Assembly (NCBI RefSeq): GCF_000002235.5
Contig: NW_022145604.1
Location: 26,772,291 to 26,836,290, forward strand
DNA from: Strongylocentrotus purpuratus
Taxonomy: Eukaryota; Echinodermata; Echinoidea; Camarodonta; Strongylocentrotidae
Length of the DNA: 64,000 nucleotides
Reading direction: 5' to 3'
How positions within the stretch are numbered: the stretch's first letter is position 1; every line of letters starts with the position of its first letter. Below, in pieces: positions 33,955-46,344 of this stretch. The translations under genes were made by a program, and so were the position numbers. The notes below the pieces were generated by a model that ran no database searches, had not been told where the DNA came from, and saw only the letters and a list, made by a program, of their open reading frames with translations.

Positions 33955-34195
33955 GATGTTGTGGAAATTAGCTGATAAATCACATATAGTCCATGGTTCG
34001 AGTCCCAGCCTCGACACTTATTTTAGTTTACATTTGCCTCTTTAAACCCAGGAGTATAAAATGGATACCTGGTAGACCAAAACATATTGCTCCTTATGAA
34101 AGCATATCCCATCAGGGCGGCTTGGATGAAGACCGATTAAAAAGCACGAGGGTCGTGATCATGATCATGATGATACTACCCTGGAATCCTCCAAT
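33955..34195 (+). mobile_element. tRNA-type SINE, probable
   Basis: B-box-like GGTTCGAGTCCCAGCC at 33992, then a body with 'aaacccaggagtataaaatg' and 'gatacctggtagacc'. The A box is not clear. An overlapping open frame (33993-34343) is likely repeat read-through. Confidence 0.5.
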
Positions 34196-34199
34196 GTCC

Positions 34200-35190
34200 T
34201 ATTTTGTCAAGGCTAACACTGACTTTCTTGTTTCGCATGATCACTCACAGTTTTCAGGTCGCGTCACATCTATTCAGGCTAAAGAATTTGATCACACTTC
34301 TCCAAAGATGTTGCATGTACGTGACAACAATCGCCAGCCCTGATAAAATGACCACTCTTTCCCGACCTGCAATAGCGAAATCTGAGAACTGTAGAATATA
34401 TTGTATATACCATACACAATTACCATATGTAACCAAGTAACAGGAAAGCTATTTTCAAATGCGTGATCTAATCGCCGTTGAGTAATTCAGGTCCTATACC
34501 AATACCAATTGCGGGTTAGTTATAGGAATCTAACAAACGAGAAGCTGCAGGTAATTGCATTTTAGCTGAAGTGTCAGGGTTGCGGTCAAGTTAAGCCTAT
34601 TTCTTTTCTTCTTCATAATGGCAGGACATTTTGTTGAATTATCGACCCGTCATTTAAGTTTTGTTTTTCGCCTTTTCGAGATCGAAAAAAGGGATGTATT
34701 TTGTTTACCTTACCCAGTTGGCCATAGAGTGGTCCAAATAATTATGATGAAGACCTTCAATTTCACTTGTCTTTATCTACCGAATCTAAGAATGTTTTGT
34801 TCATATTTATATTTCAAATTTGTAGTCTATTATCCTTTTCCTTCCTTTCTAGATGTCTAATAATTATGTATAAATGATACCATTGGCAATACAGGTAAAG
34901 CTATAGGAAATAATGGTTGTCAATTTTGTCTTTTTAACAAAGACGATCACAATGCCAACTGCATTTGAAGTATCAGGAAATCCTGAAAGTCTTCTATTTC
35001 CTTCCTCATCGATGCACTTAAGCACGGTAAATTGCATCCAAAATGGTTCAATTACAATTTTCTAGTTGCAAACAATATATCAATTACTCCACTGACTATA
35101 TTCATCTCGCTATAGATAAACAACATTACAGGCGATACATTCGCACAATGCTAACTTGAACAGTTTAGAAAAGCCGCTTTTTTCTAGCAC
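34200..35190. other. Unassigned sequence
   Basis: No gene or repeat structure recognised. Confidence 0.3.
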
Positions 35191-35194
35191 ATTG

Positions 35195-35372
35195 TGATCC
35201 TTATGAATGTCGGTCCTTATGAATAGCAAGGTTAATTGTCTGTGGTCTGCTCGCTATTTATAAGGACCGTTTTTTAAAATAAAAGATCGCAATTCATTTT
35301 GTCACGCGTTTATGGATAGCATTCCTTATGAATAATGGTCCTTATGAGTAGTGGTCCTTATGGATAGCGAGC
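35195..35372. repeat. GGTCCTTATGAATAG motif cluster with inverted ends
   Basis: TCCTTATGAAT-like motifs recur at 35197, 35213, 35322, 35338 and 35354. GCTCGCTATTTATAAGGACC (35249-35268) pairs with GGTCCTTATGGATAGCGAGC (35353-35372), so the inner 124 bp has terminal inverted repeats and may be a small MITE. Confidence 0.65.
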
Positions 35373-35399
35373 TTGACCCCAGTTTACCTGGGGCTTATA

Positions 35400-36535
35400 T
35401 CTCTTGTCCAAGTATCAATTTTTAATTTTTCGAAAGTTCGCGAGTGAGCGAAGCGATTGATCACAAGTTTCGTCACCCCTTTGTATTGAATTAAAAAAGA
35501 AAAAGCCACCATCCTGCACGAATATGACATGACTGTTGCTGGAATATTGGCAAGCCGCCTTGTCTCGTATACCTTTGCTTGTGAATTTTGCCTATGTAAA
35601 ATGCACTCGGTTACTTGTACAGTAATGCAACAAATGTTTTGATGTCATGCACATGTGCTGTCCTCACGTTAGGTTGTCTCTGCTATTACAGATATTTCTT
35701 ATATCTTTTATGATAAATAAAATATATTTAAATAAATATATTAAACGAAAACAAAAATATTTTGTCTATTTCTGTCTAGCTCTTCAAAATTTGTCAAATT
35801 TATCAAAAATGTCAAATTTGAAGATCAAAGGAGGTTTCCCGATTTGCCCTGTTTATTCTCAGTTGATATGCTTGCTCGATATTTAAAAAATATTTATGCT
35901 AGTAGTAATCCTAGAAGTAATGGGGTCAGGAGATATTCCTTTATCTGCATACTGGACTTGTAATGCGTATAAATCTGTTTATCGTAATATTCCAACTTGG
36001 CAACCCACACAAATTGAGAGATGTTGGTTCATTTTAATCACTATCTGAGATTCTTATTTTTTGGACCTTTCGATATGTATGTCAGCAATAATTTGGCGTT
36101 CTATTTTCACTGATCTTCTTGCAAGGCTAATAACAAGGAGTTGAGATGTCAAATTTCCAGGTAAAATGTCAGGTTTAGCATATTAAACAGATTTTTTGAT
36201 GTGTAGACACGTTTTCGTAAATTGAACGGAAAGTTACTATCCTCCAAATAATTGTACACAATTCCCTTCAGTCCCTGCCCCCAAAGATAGTGTGATGTCA
36301 TAGGTTTAGAAGTTGCAAAAAAGATGTAAGTCCTCGTTTGTTGACATTGAATTGTAGAATTGCCATGTGTTTCTCCCATACTATGCTCTAGCATAGGTAA
36401 TGCAGAAATCTTAGTCTGAACATCTTTTTATATTTGTGGACATCTGTGATTAATCGCTCTCTGCATGCATAGACTGAGTATATAGATGATGATGTTGTCG
36501 TAAAAAGGCGTATTGATATCTCTCATAATATGGTT
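35400..36535. other. Unassigned AT-rich sequence
   Basis: No gene or repeat structure recognised. Confidence 0.3.
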
Positions 36536-36539
36536 TGAT

Positions 36540-36745
36540 GGAGGAGGCGAGCTGGCTCTGTTAGTAATGCGCCTGCCTGTCAAAACGAAAATCATGGGTC
36601 CGGATCCAACCCACGCGGATGGTTGAAGTCTGAGTTTTTTTTACGCGCCCTTTTTTACGCGCCCTTCCCTGTTTTATCGACACAGACTATGTAACAGTTG
36701 GAAACAATCCATCACTCAGATAGATAAATGGATACCCCGTGTAGA
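36540..36745 (+). mobile_element. tRNA-type SINE, probable
   Basis: Head GGAGGCGAGCTGGCTCTGTT followed by AGTAATGCGCCTGCC and GGGTCCGGATCCAACCC resembles a tRNA with degenerate A and B boxes. The body includes a duplicated 'tttttacgcgccc'. Opposite in orientation to the SINE at 37020. Confidence 0.55.
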
Positions 36746-37019
36746 GGAGCGTCACTACAGTTTTCAATTACGCTCTCTTATTCGTTTTTTGTTTCAGTCG
36801 GCGTTGGGACTGATGTATTACTACGCAGAATATAATTATAGACAGCATTGTATCTAAATCAAATCTTGCTTCTTCGCAAGACTGCAGCCCATTTCAAATT
36901 TGGCCAAGTTACATTCCAATATTTATTTCCAGAGTTCTATGTTCTTTGTGATAGTGATAGTGTTGGTTATTCTACCTGACAGCTAAGAAAGCAATAAATG
37001 CTTGTTAGGAAGCAACCAG

Positions 37020-37144
37020 AAGACCGACGACCTGATAATGATGATAAATGCCTTACCAAAGGGCACTAGCGCATGAACTTGCTTTCGAACTCGGGTCGTC
37101 GGATAACGAGACCACTGCTCTACCGACTGAGCTATCGCGCCTCC
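37020..37144 (-). mobile_element. tRNA-derived SINE head
   Basis: On the minus strand GGAGGCGCGATAGCTCAGTC begins a tRNA-like fold: D arm AGCTCAGTCGGTAGAGC, then CGAGTTCGAAAGC as the T loop, then the SINE linker CTAGTGCCCTTTGGTAAGGC. The linker shared with the other SINEs and the mismatched T stem argue against a working tRNA gene. Confidence 0.7.
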
Positions 37145-37427
37145 TTTCAACCTGTATAGGAAACTGATAAAGTGGAACTACGACAAAGTCAGAAAGTTTG
37201 AATAATGGCGAATTATCCCGAGCCTTTTCACGAGTTTTCTCGAAGGTTTGCCCATCTAGATCGGTATAGTTCTGCTAAGTTGTAAGGCAACCGCGGTGAA
37301 TATGTTAAAGTGAACACGAAAGTGGCACTGCATTTAAGGGCTAGATCTTCAATGCATTGCGCACCCGAGGGCAGATGAATCAATTAAAAAATCAAGCTTT
37401 TCAATGAGCAGAACGTGCGATTAGTAA

Positions 37428-37676
37428 GTGGCGAGGGGAGACATTAAAATGGTCGAGTGGGACTACTCGATGGGTAACTCAATCGTTTTGTCAACTACTG
37501 AGGGAATAGTTGAAGTTGTTTTTCAAGAGGATTACGAAGAGTTGAATGGGAAAGTAGGCAGGGAAAGAAGTGTGAAAGGAAGCGCTCTCTTTCAGAAATT
37601 AAAAGACATTTCATGTTCTAGGGTTATACCTGTAGGGGTTACTATCGTCTTTGGGGGGATAAGAGTGATAATGTAG
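37428..37676 (+). other. Open frame, weak coding character
   Basis: A GTG-started frame with mixed residues (GDIKMVEWDYSMGNSIVLST) and no low complexity. No splice sites or domain recognised; could be chance. Confidence 0.12.
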
Positions 37677-37974
37677 TCCTTATGAATTTTGATGACCCGC
37701 ACATTCAACGGAAGACTTGTGTTGGTCGTTACCAAGTAGAAAGGTATATTTTTGAATAGCTACATGTGTCTTTCTAACAAGTGGTTATATTGTTTAATGC
37801 AGCGTAATGCCCTTTTTATACTTATTTAAATTCGATGTTGAATTGCAGTCGATACTGGTAGATATTTGATGATGGTCTCGCATTTCAATCTTGGAAACAT
37901 TTTACGAGCTCTAGTTTAATACAATATGTAGGCGAATGGCGTGCGCGAATGTGCACGTGTGCGCTTGTACGTGT

Positions 37975-38172
37975 GTTATGTATAACGCACTCCAACAGAT
38001 TTTCCACGATACACAAACGGAATTTCTATATAACGTGAACCATTTTACGTCACCTGGGTCGAGAGTGTCAAAGGTAGATTAATGTCTTACCAAGGGACAT
38101 TACAGTGCCGATGCAGGGATTCGAATCCCGTATCATGAGGTTAAATGCCCAATGAGCCTCCCACTTAACCAA
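37975..38172 (-). mobile_element. tRNA-derived SINE
   Basis: On the minus strand TGGTTAAGTGGGAGGCTCAT (A-box region), GGGATTCGAATCCCTGC (B box) and the linker CACTGTAATGTCCCTTGGTA. Body extends to about 37975 with no clear tail. Confidence 0.65.
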
Positions 38173-38570
38173 GAAAAGTCTTTATGTTTCAAATGGGAAA
38201 GTATTCAAATTCTTTACTCAATAACTTTTTTGAGAGAGAACCCAAATCTTTTTTTTTTTCTTTTTCAAAGCGGTAATCATCGATGTATTCATTATATTGG
38301 TCCAATATCAACGGCCATGCTTTCATTTTTAAAAACAGGTTGATGAATATTGCTAACAATTTTGTTTGTATATCAACTTGTCCATGGTTTGTTATTGATT
38401 AATGCAAGCTAATGTTATTAAATATGCTGCAAAATTATTTGATGATAATTAAAACTTATTGAAATCATTTTACCTTCCAATCAGAAATATGGTACAGACC
38501 GTAAACTAAGTGTTTTCTTCTGTATGTGTCAAACGTACGTAATAAACATTTCTTACAAATTGACCGTTCT

Positions 38571-38735
38571 TTTAGCCCCACTGTACTACTTATAGCTACT
38601 TGCGCCCTCTATATAACAAACAATGCATAATCGGTGACCATTGGTCCCCCATGATCCTCTTTTTCTTATGTTGATTGAGAGCTGAGTTGATGAGATGACC
38701 ACCTGTCCAGTGACCTCGCAGTGTGGTCGATCCCT
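38571..38735 (+). repeat. Dispersed repeat R3, copy 1
   Basis: Shares 'ggtcccccatgatcctcttt', 'ttcttatgttgattgagagc' and 'gccctctatata' with 43291-43460 and, reversed, 61465-61615. Ends are near CCACTGTACTACTT and GTGACCTCGCAGTGTGG, possibly weak inverted repeats. Element type unknown. Confidence 0.8.
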
Positions 38736-38759
38736 CCTATACACTAGTACTGAAGGCTT

Positions 38760-39400
38760 TTAAGACTGTCATGCATTCTGAAATATTCCACTTAATATTT
38801 GTTTTCATATGAAATTGTAAAACTTACAATATTTTAAATCGCTCGCAGCACCTTTAAAGCAATCTTGTCTCAACGTTGTCAAGTAATGACGATGTGAATC
38901 CCCTACAGTTCTGTAATGTGGGGGAGCAGACAACTATTTCATGAAATTGTAATCAATCTTGCCCTCGTTCTTTTCCAATTTACAGTATATTTCCTCCAAA
39001 TCGTGCTTGTTTTCCTGGAATTTGATCTCATCCTATTACTTTTTCCGAACAATCCAGAAAATAAATAAAATACGTACTGAATTAATCATTGGCCCGATTA
39101 CATAGCAAATAAAAAAATAGTGAAAAAGGTCATTCGCCTTTTCCCATTCTGGCGTAGAATTACATTTTAGTCTCCGATAACAAGCTGGGTAACAGAATCG
39201 GATTTAGTCGTATTCCATATGTCTTATTATGGTCGTCCGTACTTTGCAAGAAATATGTGACATTTCTTTTGTCGTGTGTTTTATTCTCCTGTAACTATCA
39301 GAGTTTATAGGTCACTTTCTCTTTCGTTTTTAATTAGTAGTTATTATGTCATAAACATTTTGTTCTCTTCCCATTATTTTATCATAAATATCAAACCCGT
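38760..39400. other. Unassigned sequence
   Basis: No gene or repeat structure recognised. Confidence 0.3.
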
Positions 39401-39409
39401 CATATTCTC

Positions 39410-39695
39410 TCCATCGTCGTCATATCGTCGTCACCGTCGTCGTCATCATTGTCATCATCATAATCATTATTATCAACATCATGAACATGCATGGTTTTCC
39501 TCCTTTTCTCCTTCTCATGATCACTATCATTATCAATATTATCATTATGACTATCCCCAGCATTGTAATTGCCATGATCTTCCCCCTCCTCCTTCGCCTC
39601 ATCGTCATCATTATCATCATCATCATTCTATCAAATTTATCATCATCTTTATCATCATTATCATCATCTTCATTTCATCACCGTCGTTATCATCG

Positions 39696-39728
<33 letters not shown>

Positions 39729-40065
39729 CCACCGTTATTATCGTCGTCGTCATCATCATCATTATGGGTCAATTCATTTAACATCTTAACCATCACCGGA
39801 AACGTAATCATCAATATCGTAATCACCATCATCTTACTCATCATCGCCTCCTCACCATCACCATTATGTTATCCCAATCGTCGTCGTCGTCGTCATCGTC
39901 GTTCTCATACATATTCATGTATTCCATACGATCATTACCATCATATCCATATTCAACCACAGGGAGGTCATTAATATTTCCGGCATTGTCGTTCCATCTT
40001 CTTCATCATCATCAGCATCATCATCTTCATCATCATCATTATTCTTATCATTATCATGGTTGTCA
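39410..40065. repeat. Trinucleotide (ATC/TCG)n field
   Basis: About 650 bp of imperfect ATC, TCG and ATT trinucleotides, cleanest at 39697-39727. A 232-codon plus-strand frame (39276-39974) and opposite-strand Met/Asp-rich frames run through it; these are microsatellite translations. Confidence 0.92.
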
Positions 40066-40129
40066 TCATCAGTATCGTTTCAGCATCGTCGTTGCTGAAC
40101 ATATTCAGATATTCAGGTTATCCCCCTGA

Positions 40130-40730
40130 AATCTACGCCGAACTAGGTTAAACCCGAATACTCTGCAGTCGTCAATACTTAAACTGATATCAAGACTGCT
40201 CAAATTCCCAGATGGCTTGCGAAGAAAGTCTGCTATACAGAAGATCCGAGCATTCATTGAATATCATTTGAAACTTTTAAGAATTAAAACAACAACAAAA
40301 CCAATCAACAAAATAATACGTATACGATAAAGCGTGTCAGAAGCGAATACTTCTCACTCCCCCAGCTAATTTCCTGTAGAGATTGTGGGCCAGGAATGAG
40401 TTGTATCAATATGAAACGCCTAAGAAAGAAAAAGCAAATAATAAAGGTACGGACTGAGTTTGATCAAGCGAGATATTTTACTCTGCAAATAATAAACTCG
40501 TTTAATTTCAATTTCGTCGTGTCTAGGTCCGCACAAATAAGTGTTACATATATCCATCGAGTGTGCTTCGTGGTTCGAATTTCATCATGAATGAAAGGAA
40601 GTATGTCATCGTAGTTTTGATGATAAATGTAAAAAGAAACAAACAAATTGTGCTTATGCTCGTAACCATGGTAACACCTCTTAACATTATCCTATTCCAA
40701 CTGGAGTGCATCAGAAGAGAGAAACAAGAC
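40130..40730. other. Unassigned sequence
   Basis: No gene or repeat structure recognised. Confidence 0.3.
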
Positions 40731-40898
<168 letters not shown>

Positions 40899-40939
40899 TG
40901 AGGAGAGAAGCGTCCCTTTTTCTATCTTGAATTCTTTAT

Positions 40940-41275
<336 letters not shown>

Positions 41276-41279
41276 GCGG

Positions 41280-42300
41280 ATAGGTTGTCTGAACTGTGCA
41301 TGGGTATAAGCAAGATCAGTGATCGGAGTGGGTGCATAAATGGAGGGGGGGGGACACTTCATGCTGTTTGAAACTGTAAGTGGGCCAAGAAAATGGGAGA
41401 CACTTGATGAAAGAGTGGAATATTAAAAGACACACATAAGTGATGAAGGAAACAGAAGTGGAGAAGGGAAGACGAAACCTCCTACCCCCCCCCCCCCCCA
41501 ACAACACAAATTACAGCAAAATACAAACAAGCAAGTATGCACAAAATAAATGAATAAAAAACAACAACAACATCAATCGCAACAACAAAAGGTTCATTTT
41601 GTTATCGCTAGTGGTCACTATATTTTGTTGTGACCCACAACTGACAAACCTGGGTTTTAATACAGCGGTACTTCATGCGAGCTTATACCCCCGAGACTCT
41701 TTGACTGCAGTCAACAACGCATTATTCAGACGACAAAGTTTCCTGAAATGCATTTACAACACAACGACATTACTAATAATCTACTTTTTACTCTATAAAT
41801 AATTAATAAATGTCATATCCATTTCCTCACTCATTAGGCAAGGGAGTTCTCAATCATAATTATAATAATTCATGGATTGTTTGGCGAAAGTTGACAATAA
41901 ATAACCAGTAAATTCCTTATCAAAACGATGTTATATTACATATCGTGGAATAAGTCGTATTATTTAAAAATGCACAGGCAAGGGATTATTCGAAATTAAT
42001 GGTTGATTATTTTTTGTCGCCCTTCCTTTGGTCTTCAAATCGTAGGACACAATTACATCTGTAAATAAATGGTGCATGGTCATACATAATTCAGACTCGA
42101 CTATTTTATGGCTTTCATATTGATATCATAGAACACATTTTTGATATGAATAAAACGGATGTCTCGCATCAAACGCTATAATGCCGGGAAGCTAAATTCT
42201 TCAGCTGTTCATTCGAATTATAAACAATCTTAAAAGTGAATTTTATATAGGGTAAAACAAATTCTTGAATCTGAGATATCCCTCTTTAATCCAGGCTTTA
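41280..42300. other. Unassigned sequence
   Basis: G-run at 41344-41352 and C-run at 41485-41499; otherwise nothing recognised. Confidence 0.3.
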
Positions 42301-42324
42301 TTGACTCATGTTATCCTCGTGACT

Positions 42325-42595
42325 AATGGCGTAGCGAGGATCTAGGATATAAAGTGGGCTCTCGATAGCGCGGGGGAGGGGCGCGCTGGGAATATTAGGT
42401 AATGAAATTCGATCGAACATGGCAAGCGTTGCAGTGGGGAGGGTGTTACAGGAGCCGTCTTTTTTGCGCAGCCTTTCTGTCCCGTGTATACTTTTGTCTC
42501 TTTACATCATTCAAATTATTACCACAAAGAAAGAAAGAAAAAAATATCGACGGGGGCATGTTCCCCTTTGCTCCTATGCATACGCCACTGCACAT
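42325..42595. mobile_element. Possible TGGCGTA-ended MITE
   Basis: Left end TAATGGCGTAGCGAGGATCT; complement of right end CAGTGGCGTATGCATAGGAG. Shared TGGCGTA with hAT-like CAGTGGCG wording, as in the element at 56347. No clean target duplication found. Confidence 0.4.
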
Positions 42596-42879
42596 GATAC
42601 CATGAGCATGGTGCATTATTGAGGAGGGGCGTCCTCCTAGGGGACCACATCAGTGTTATCCTTTTACTCCAGCGGGGATTTGATCGTGAAACATAGCTTT
42701 CAACGCCCTTCCAGACCCCCGAGCTTGCCCTTAGTCATCTGAGTATCACACAGGATCTAATCTTCACTGGTTGCCGAGTGATGCCAGCAGTCGCCAGCAC
42801 CAAATTTGGATGTTGCTATCTTTTAAAGTTTTCTTTACCGACAGAATCCAAACATGTTATGCGCAAGGGAAGGGGAGCG

Positions 42880-42900
42880 GATGGGGGGGGGGGGGGGGGT
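42880..42900. repeat. Poly-G run
   Basis: A run of about 16 G. Confidence 0.9.
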
Positions 42901-43290
42901 TCTTGATGAAATTAACAGGGTAAAGAACAAAGGAATATACGTGTATACTCATCTAGGGAAATTTCTTCGTTTTTCTCCTTACATTGACCGCATACTGGTC
43001 ATGTAGAAATTATGATACTGTGTTTTTTAGTAATGTTAAGAATGCCATGAATGGGGAAAAACTCACACAAAAAAACGATAATTACATTATCATCCTTATG
43101 TTTCAAAGAGACTATTTATAGACCATTTACACCATTTACGTAAACTGCGACATTGAAATATGGCATCAAAGAAGTTGCCTGCAAAAGGAGTTGAAAAGAA
43201 ATCGATGTTAAGAAGTAATTGATCCGTTAATTGATCCGTATTCAATAATCCGACTTAATACAACGAGATTATGGGATCTCTAACCATCTG

Positions 43291-43460
43291 ATATAAAGCC
43301 ACACTGTCCTACTTGTAGCCACTTGTTCCCTCTATATAGAAAACTTCCCTAATCGGTGCCTGTTGGTCCCCCATGATCCTCTTTTTCTTATGTTAGTTGA
43401 GAGCTGAGTTTATAATAAGATAGCCACCTGTTAGTGACCTCGCTGTGTGGGCTAATGCCT
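43291..43460 (+). repeat. Dispersed repeat R3, copy 2
   Basis: Starts AAGCCACACTGTCCTACTTG and shares 'ggtcccccatgatcctcttt' and 'cttatgttagttgagagctg' with the other two copies. Confidence 0.82.
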
Positions 43461-43628
43461 TCTGGCCCAGTAGTATTGACGGTCTTTAAAACGGATTCAT
43501 GATGAAACATACTGATAATGCAATGTTGTATACCCTCCCGTCAGCATCTACTTCACACGCTAAACATGAAACATGAATCACATCCGTCTTTGTCACTCAA
43601 AATGTTCCAGTAATGTTACTTTGAAATA

Positions 43629-43640
43629 TAGAGAGAGAGG

Positions 43641-43704
<64 letters not shown>

Positions 43705-43784
43705 AGGGGGAGGGGTGTATGTAGAAAAATACATAATAGATAACTATTAGAAGGAGAAAGTGAGTGAGTGTGTGTTGTGTTTGT

Positions 43785-43818
<34 letters not shown>

Positions 43819-43819
43819 G

Positions 43820-43867
<48 letters not shown>

Positions 43868-43939
43868 ATATATATGTAAAGAAAGACATGATATAATATC
43901 CATTAGAGGGAGGAAGTGAGTGAGGGTGTGCGTGGGTTC

Positions 43940-44008
<69 letters not shown>
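43629..44008. repeat. Three (GA)n tracts with duplicated spacers
   Basis: (GA)n at 43629-43697, 43804-43861 and 43946-44008. The two spacers match: 'gtgtatgtagaaaaatacat ... attagaaggagaaagtgagt' (43713-43770) and 'atatatgtaaagaaagacat ... attagagggaggaagtgagt' (43868-43923). A (TG)n run ends each spacer. Confidence 0.92.
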
Positions 44009-44224
44009 GTCTTGGTAGACGCTTTTCGGCATTTAAGGATGAAGACATCTGGATTATAGTCGAGACAACGTCCCATATCTTAAGGGGATATAAAGCATTA
44101 TTGACTAATAGCTAGATTGATTTCGAAGTTACTACATGCAAGTAACAAATAGACGACCTAAATAGATCGGACGCTAATAGCTCATCACAAACATCTTACG
44201 CGACCTCCATTGGATGTATTCGTG

Positions 44225-44330
44225 ATGATAATAATAACGATAATTAAACGTTTTTGTATAGCGCATGACAAATGTAATAGACATAATTGCATGTCTCTAT
44301 GAGCTTTACAGAACAGAATACAGAAGGAGT
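44225..44330 (-). mobile_element. SINE/LINE 3' tail fragment
   Basis: (AAT)-type tail at 44227-44243, then 'gtttttgtatagcgcatgac' and 'gagctttacag'. Same tail layout as the other SINEs. Confidence 0.4.
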
Positions 44331-44504
44331 GGAACTGTTACACTCGGTTAATAATTGTGAGATTTTAGAAAGTGCTAAATGACTATGTTTAACATTTTTC
44401 ATGAATTTTTGCTCGAATTAATTCTGAACCTTTGCTCCATTGTTTCATAAGTATCTTGATCAGTAAACGATACAGCGCGTAAGTCTTCTTACATAGCCGA
44501 GTAT

Positions 44505-44692
44505 AATTAGATAATAATACTCGAAGATGAGAAACCAGTGGGCCTAGGGTTCTATCTACATGTAAGTCCTATCCGAGGGACTTTGGTAAGGCATAATGTC
44601 CTTTCAAAGTCACCAGCGCATCGACTTGTTCTAAGATACGGGACCCTCTGTTTGATATGCTACCAATGCTCTATCACTAATAAGCCATCGAA
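44505..44692 (-). mobile_element. tRNA-derived SINE, worn
   Basis: On the minus strand a degenerate tRNA-like head (TAGTGATAGAGCATTGGTAG at about 44685) and a linker with 'ggacattatgccttaccaaa' (about 44607-44588). An AAT-like tail lies near 44510. Confidence 0.5.
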
Positions 44693-45117
44693 CCAAAATA
44701 AAACACAATCTTAGATTGTTGCCCATAACGTTTGAACATGTTAAATCTCTTTTCATAACATGATTGTTACCATGTGGTTTATTCTTGAAACCAAAAGTTC
44801 ATACCTTTTCAAAACTTAATATTGACCAATGTCAAGAGTCATAGGGATTGATCAATGAAGTTCTTGGAAGATATTAACTTTTTTTTTCAAGAATAAAAAA
44901 TATTCTCACAATCGCTCCATAAAAAGATCTAAAACAAAATATTTCAACTTCATGAGCGACAGTGTAAATTATTGTGTCTGCAATAAATATAAACAAATAA
45001 TCATATCGCAATGGTGCTTAATAAATGTAACAACTGTGTACTTGACTTCAATAATGGCAAACGGAAAACATTCCTTCAGACGTGCAACCTCAATAGGCGA
45101 TGGACATAGTGCACGGG

Positions 45118-45300
45118 GCTATTGTTAACTGTAATTAGATTACCGCCATCATGAAACATATCCGAGCTGACAAGGGGATCATCCGATCGCTCTGATCCAC
45201 TTCGACGGGCGAACGAAACACGACACCGTTGATGATGTCGAGACCTTGACGCCGAGACGATAACTGATGACGGCGTCCTCTTACTCGACCCCCAAGTCAT
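45118..45300 (-). CDS. Candidate first coding exon, unknown protein
   Basis: On the minus strand ATG at 45300 opens MTWGSSKRTPSSVIVSASRS, then RRSGSERSDDPLVSSDMFHD. The stretch is CpG-rich against an AT-rich background and Ser/Arg-rich in product. GGCG|GTAATC at about 45142 is a weak donor. No family recognised. Confidence 0.2.
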
Positions 45301-45429
45301 TCTCGCCGACCGGACATATATCTCTTGATGGTAAACAATGCCACTGGATATGTGGATATCAGTTGCAAATGTTAATAATTATCCATCCACCCCGTCCACG
45401 ATGACCCACTTTTCTTCTTTCATTTCTTC

Positions 45430-45690
45430 TACTTATTGTTATCATCATTATTTCATATGATTATTATTAAAGTTATTAGCATTATTCTTCTTCTTCTTAT
45501 CATTATTATTATTCGTATGGTTGTTAATATTTATCAGTGTTGTTATGATCCTTGATATTATTATCATTATTTGTGTTAATATAATTATCATATTATTATT
45601 AATATTATTATATTATAATTCTTATTATTATCATGTTTATTATTATTTACTAATATCATGATTCTTGTATTAAATGTTAATCATTATAAT
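45430..45690. repeat. (ATT)n simple-sequence field
   Basis: Imperfect ATT/ATC/TTC trinucleotides and ATTATA stretches. Confidence 0.88.
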
Positions 45691-45981
45691 AATAATGATA
45701 AACTGCTATTGTATCATATCGCATTAAGGTATAACGTTCCTAAATAGAAGGTTGTATTCAGGCTGGTAAAAATAAACAAATAATGTGCCCGCTTTCCCAT
45801 TCTTTGAATCACAACATTTCTGGGTGTAGTACATCCACATAATAATGTCAGCAACATTTTGTAAAACAAAAAAAAATGTAGACGCTAAAAAAAACAATAT
45901 ATATCTGGTCCAATTCTTACGTAACTGAATAAAGCCTAGTAAGCTGGTATGATGACAGCGTAATCCTTTAGGTCGTAGGTT

Positions 45982-46342
45982 TTAAAGGGATCCGGTAACT
46001 TTGTTTCAGATTCTGAAACAAAATCCTGGATCTAGCTCATGCTGCAATGATAATTATTAACCTGTAGGTCAGTCAGAAACCCCATGACTTTTACAAGCCG
46101 ATCGCCTGTCTGATTATCAAGATATTTATGATTGGAAATCGAAACCAAATTTTGCGTTTGCCGGACGGTTTTCATAACACTACAGTCTATTGGGGAAAAC
46201 GAGTATGGTAAAAACTGGTCACTCAAAGATTGTTCTACTTTTTTGAGGCACCTCTTGATCATTTTGAAGCGGGATTTTTTAGGGCTACAATATTACACCA
46301 TATCACAGACACTGGTAACACATAGGGCGTGCATCTCCTTTA
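45982..46342 (+). mobile_element. TTAA-flanked MITE (family B1), copy 2
   Basis: Starts TTAAAGGGATCCGGTAACTT, ends TCTCCTTTAA, with TTAA at both ends. It matches the 18421-18806 copy along its length in the same orientation. The overlapping open frames on both strands are shared with the first copy and are not genes. Confidence 0.85.
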
Positions 46343-46344
46343 AC

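Noticed and set aside
37062-37144. tRNA gene on the minus strand
   Set aside because: The D arm and T loop look tRNA-like, but the T stem is broken and the SINE linker follows directly; called as a SINE head.
39276-39974. 232-codon open frame rich in Ser and His
   Set aside because: Runs through the (ATC/TCG)n field; the opposite strand is also open as Met/Asp repeats. Microsatellite translation.
43593-44048. 151-codon minus-strand frame with Ser-Leu repeats
   Set aside because: Translation of the three GA tracts.
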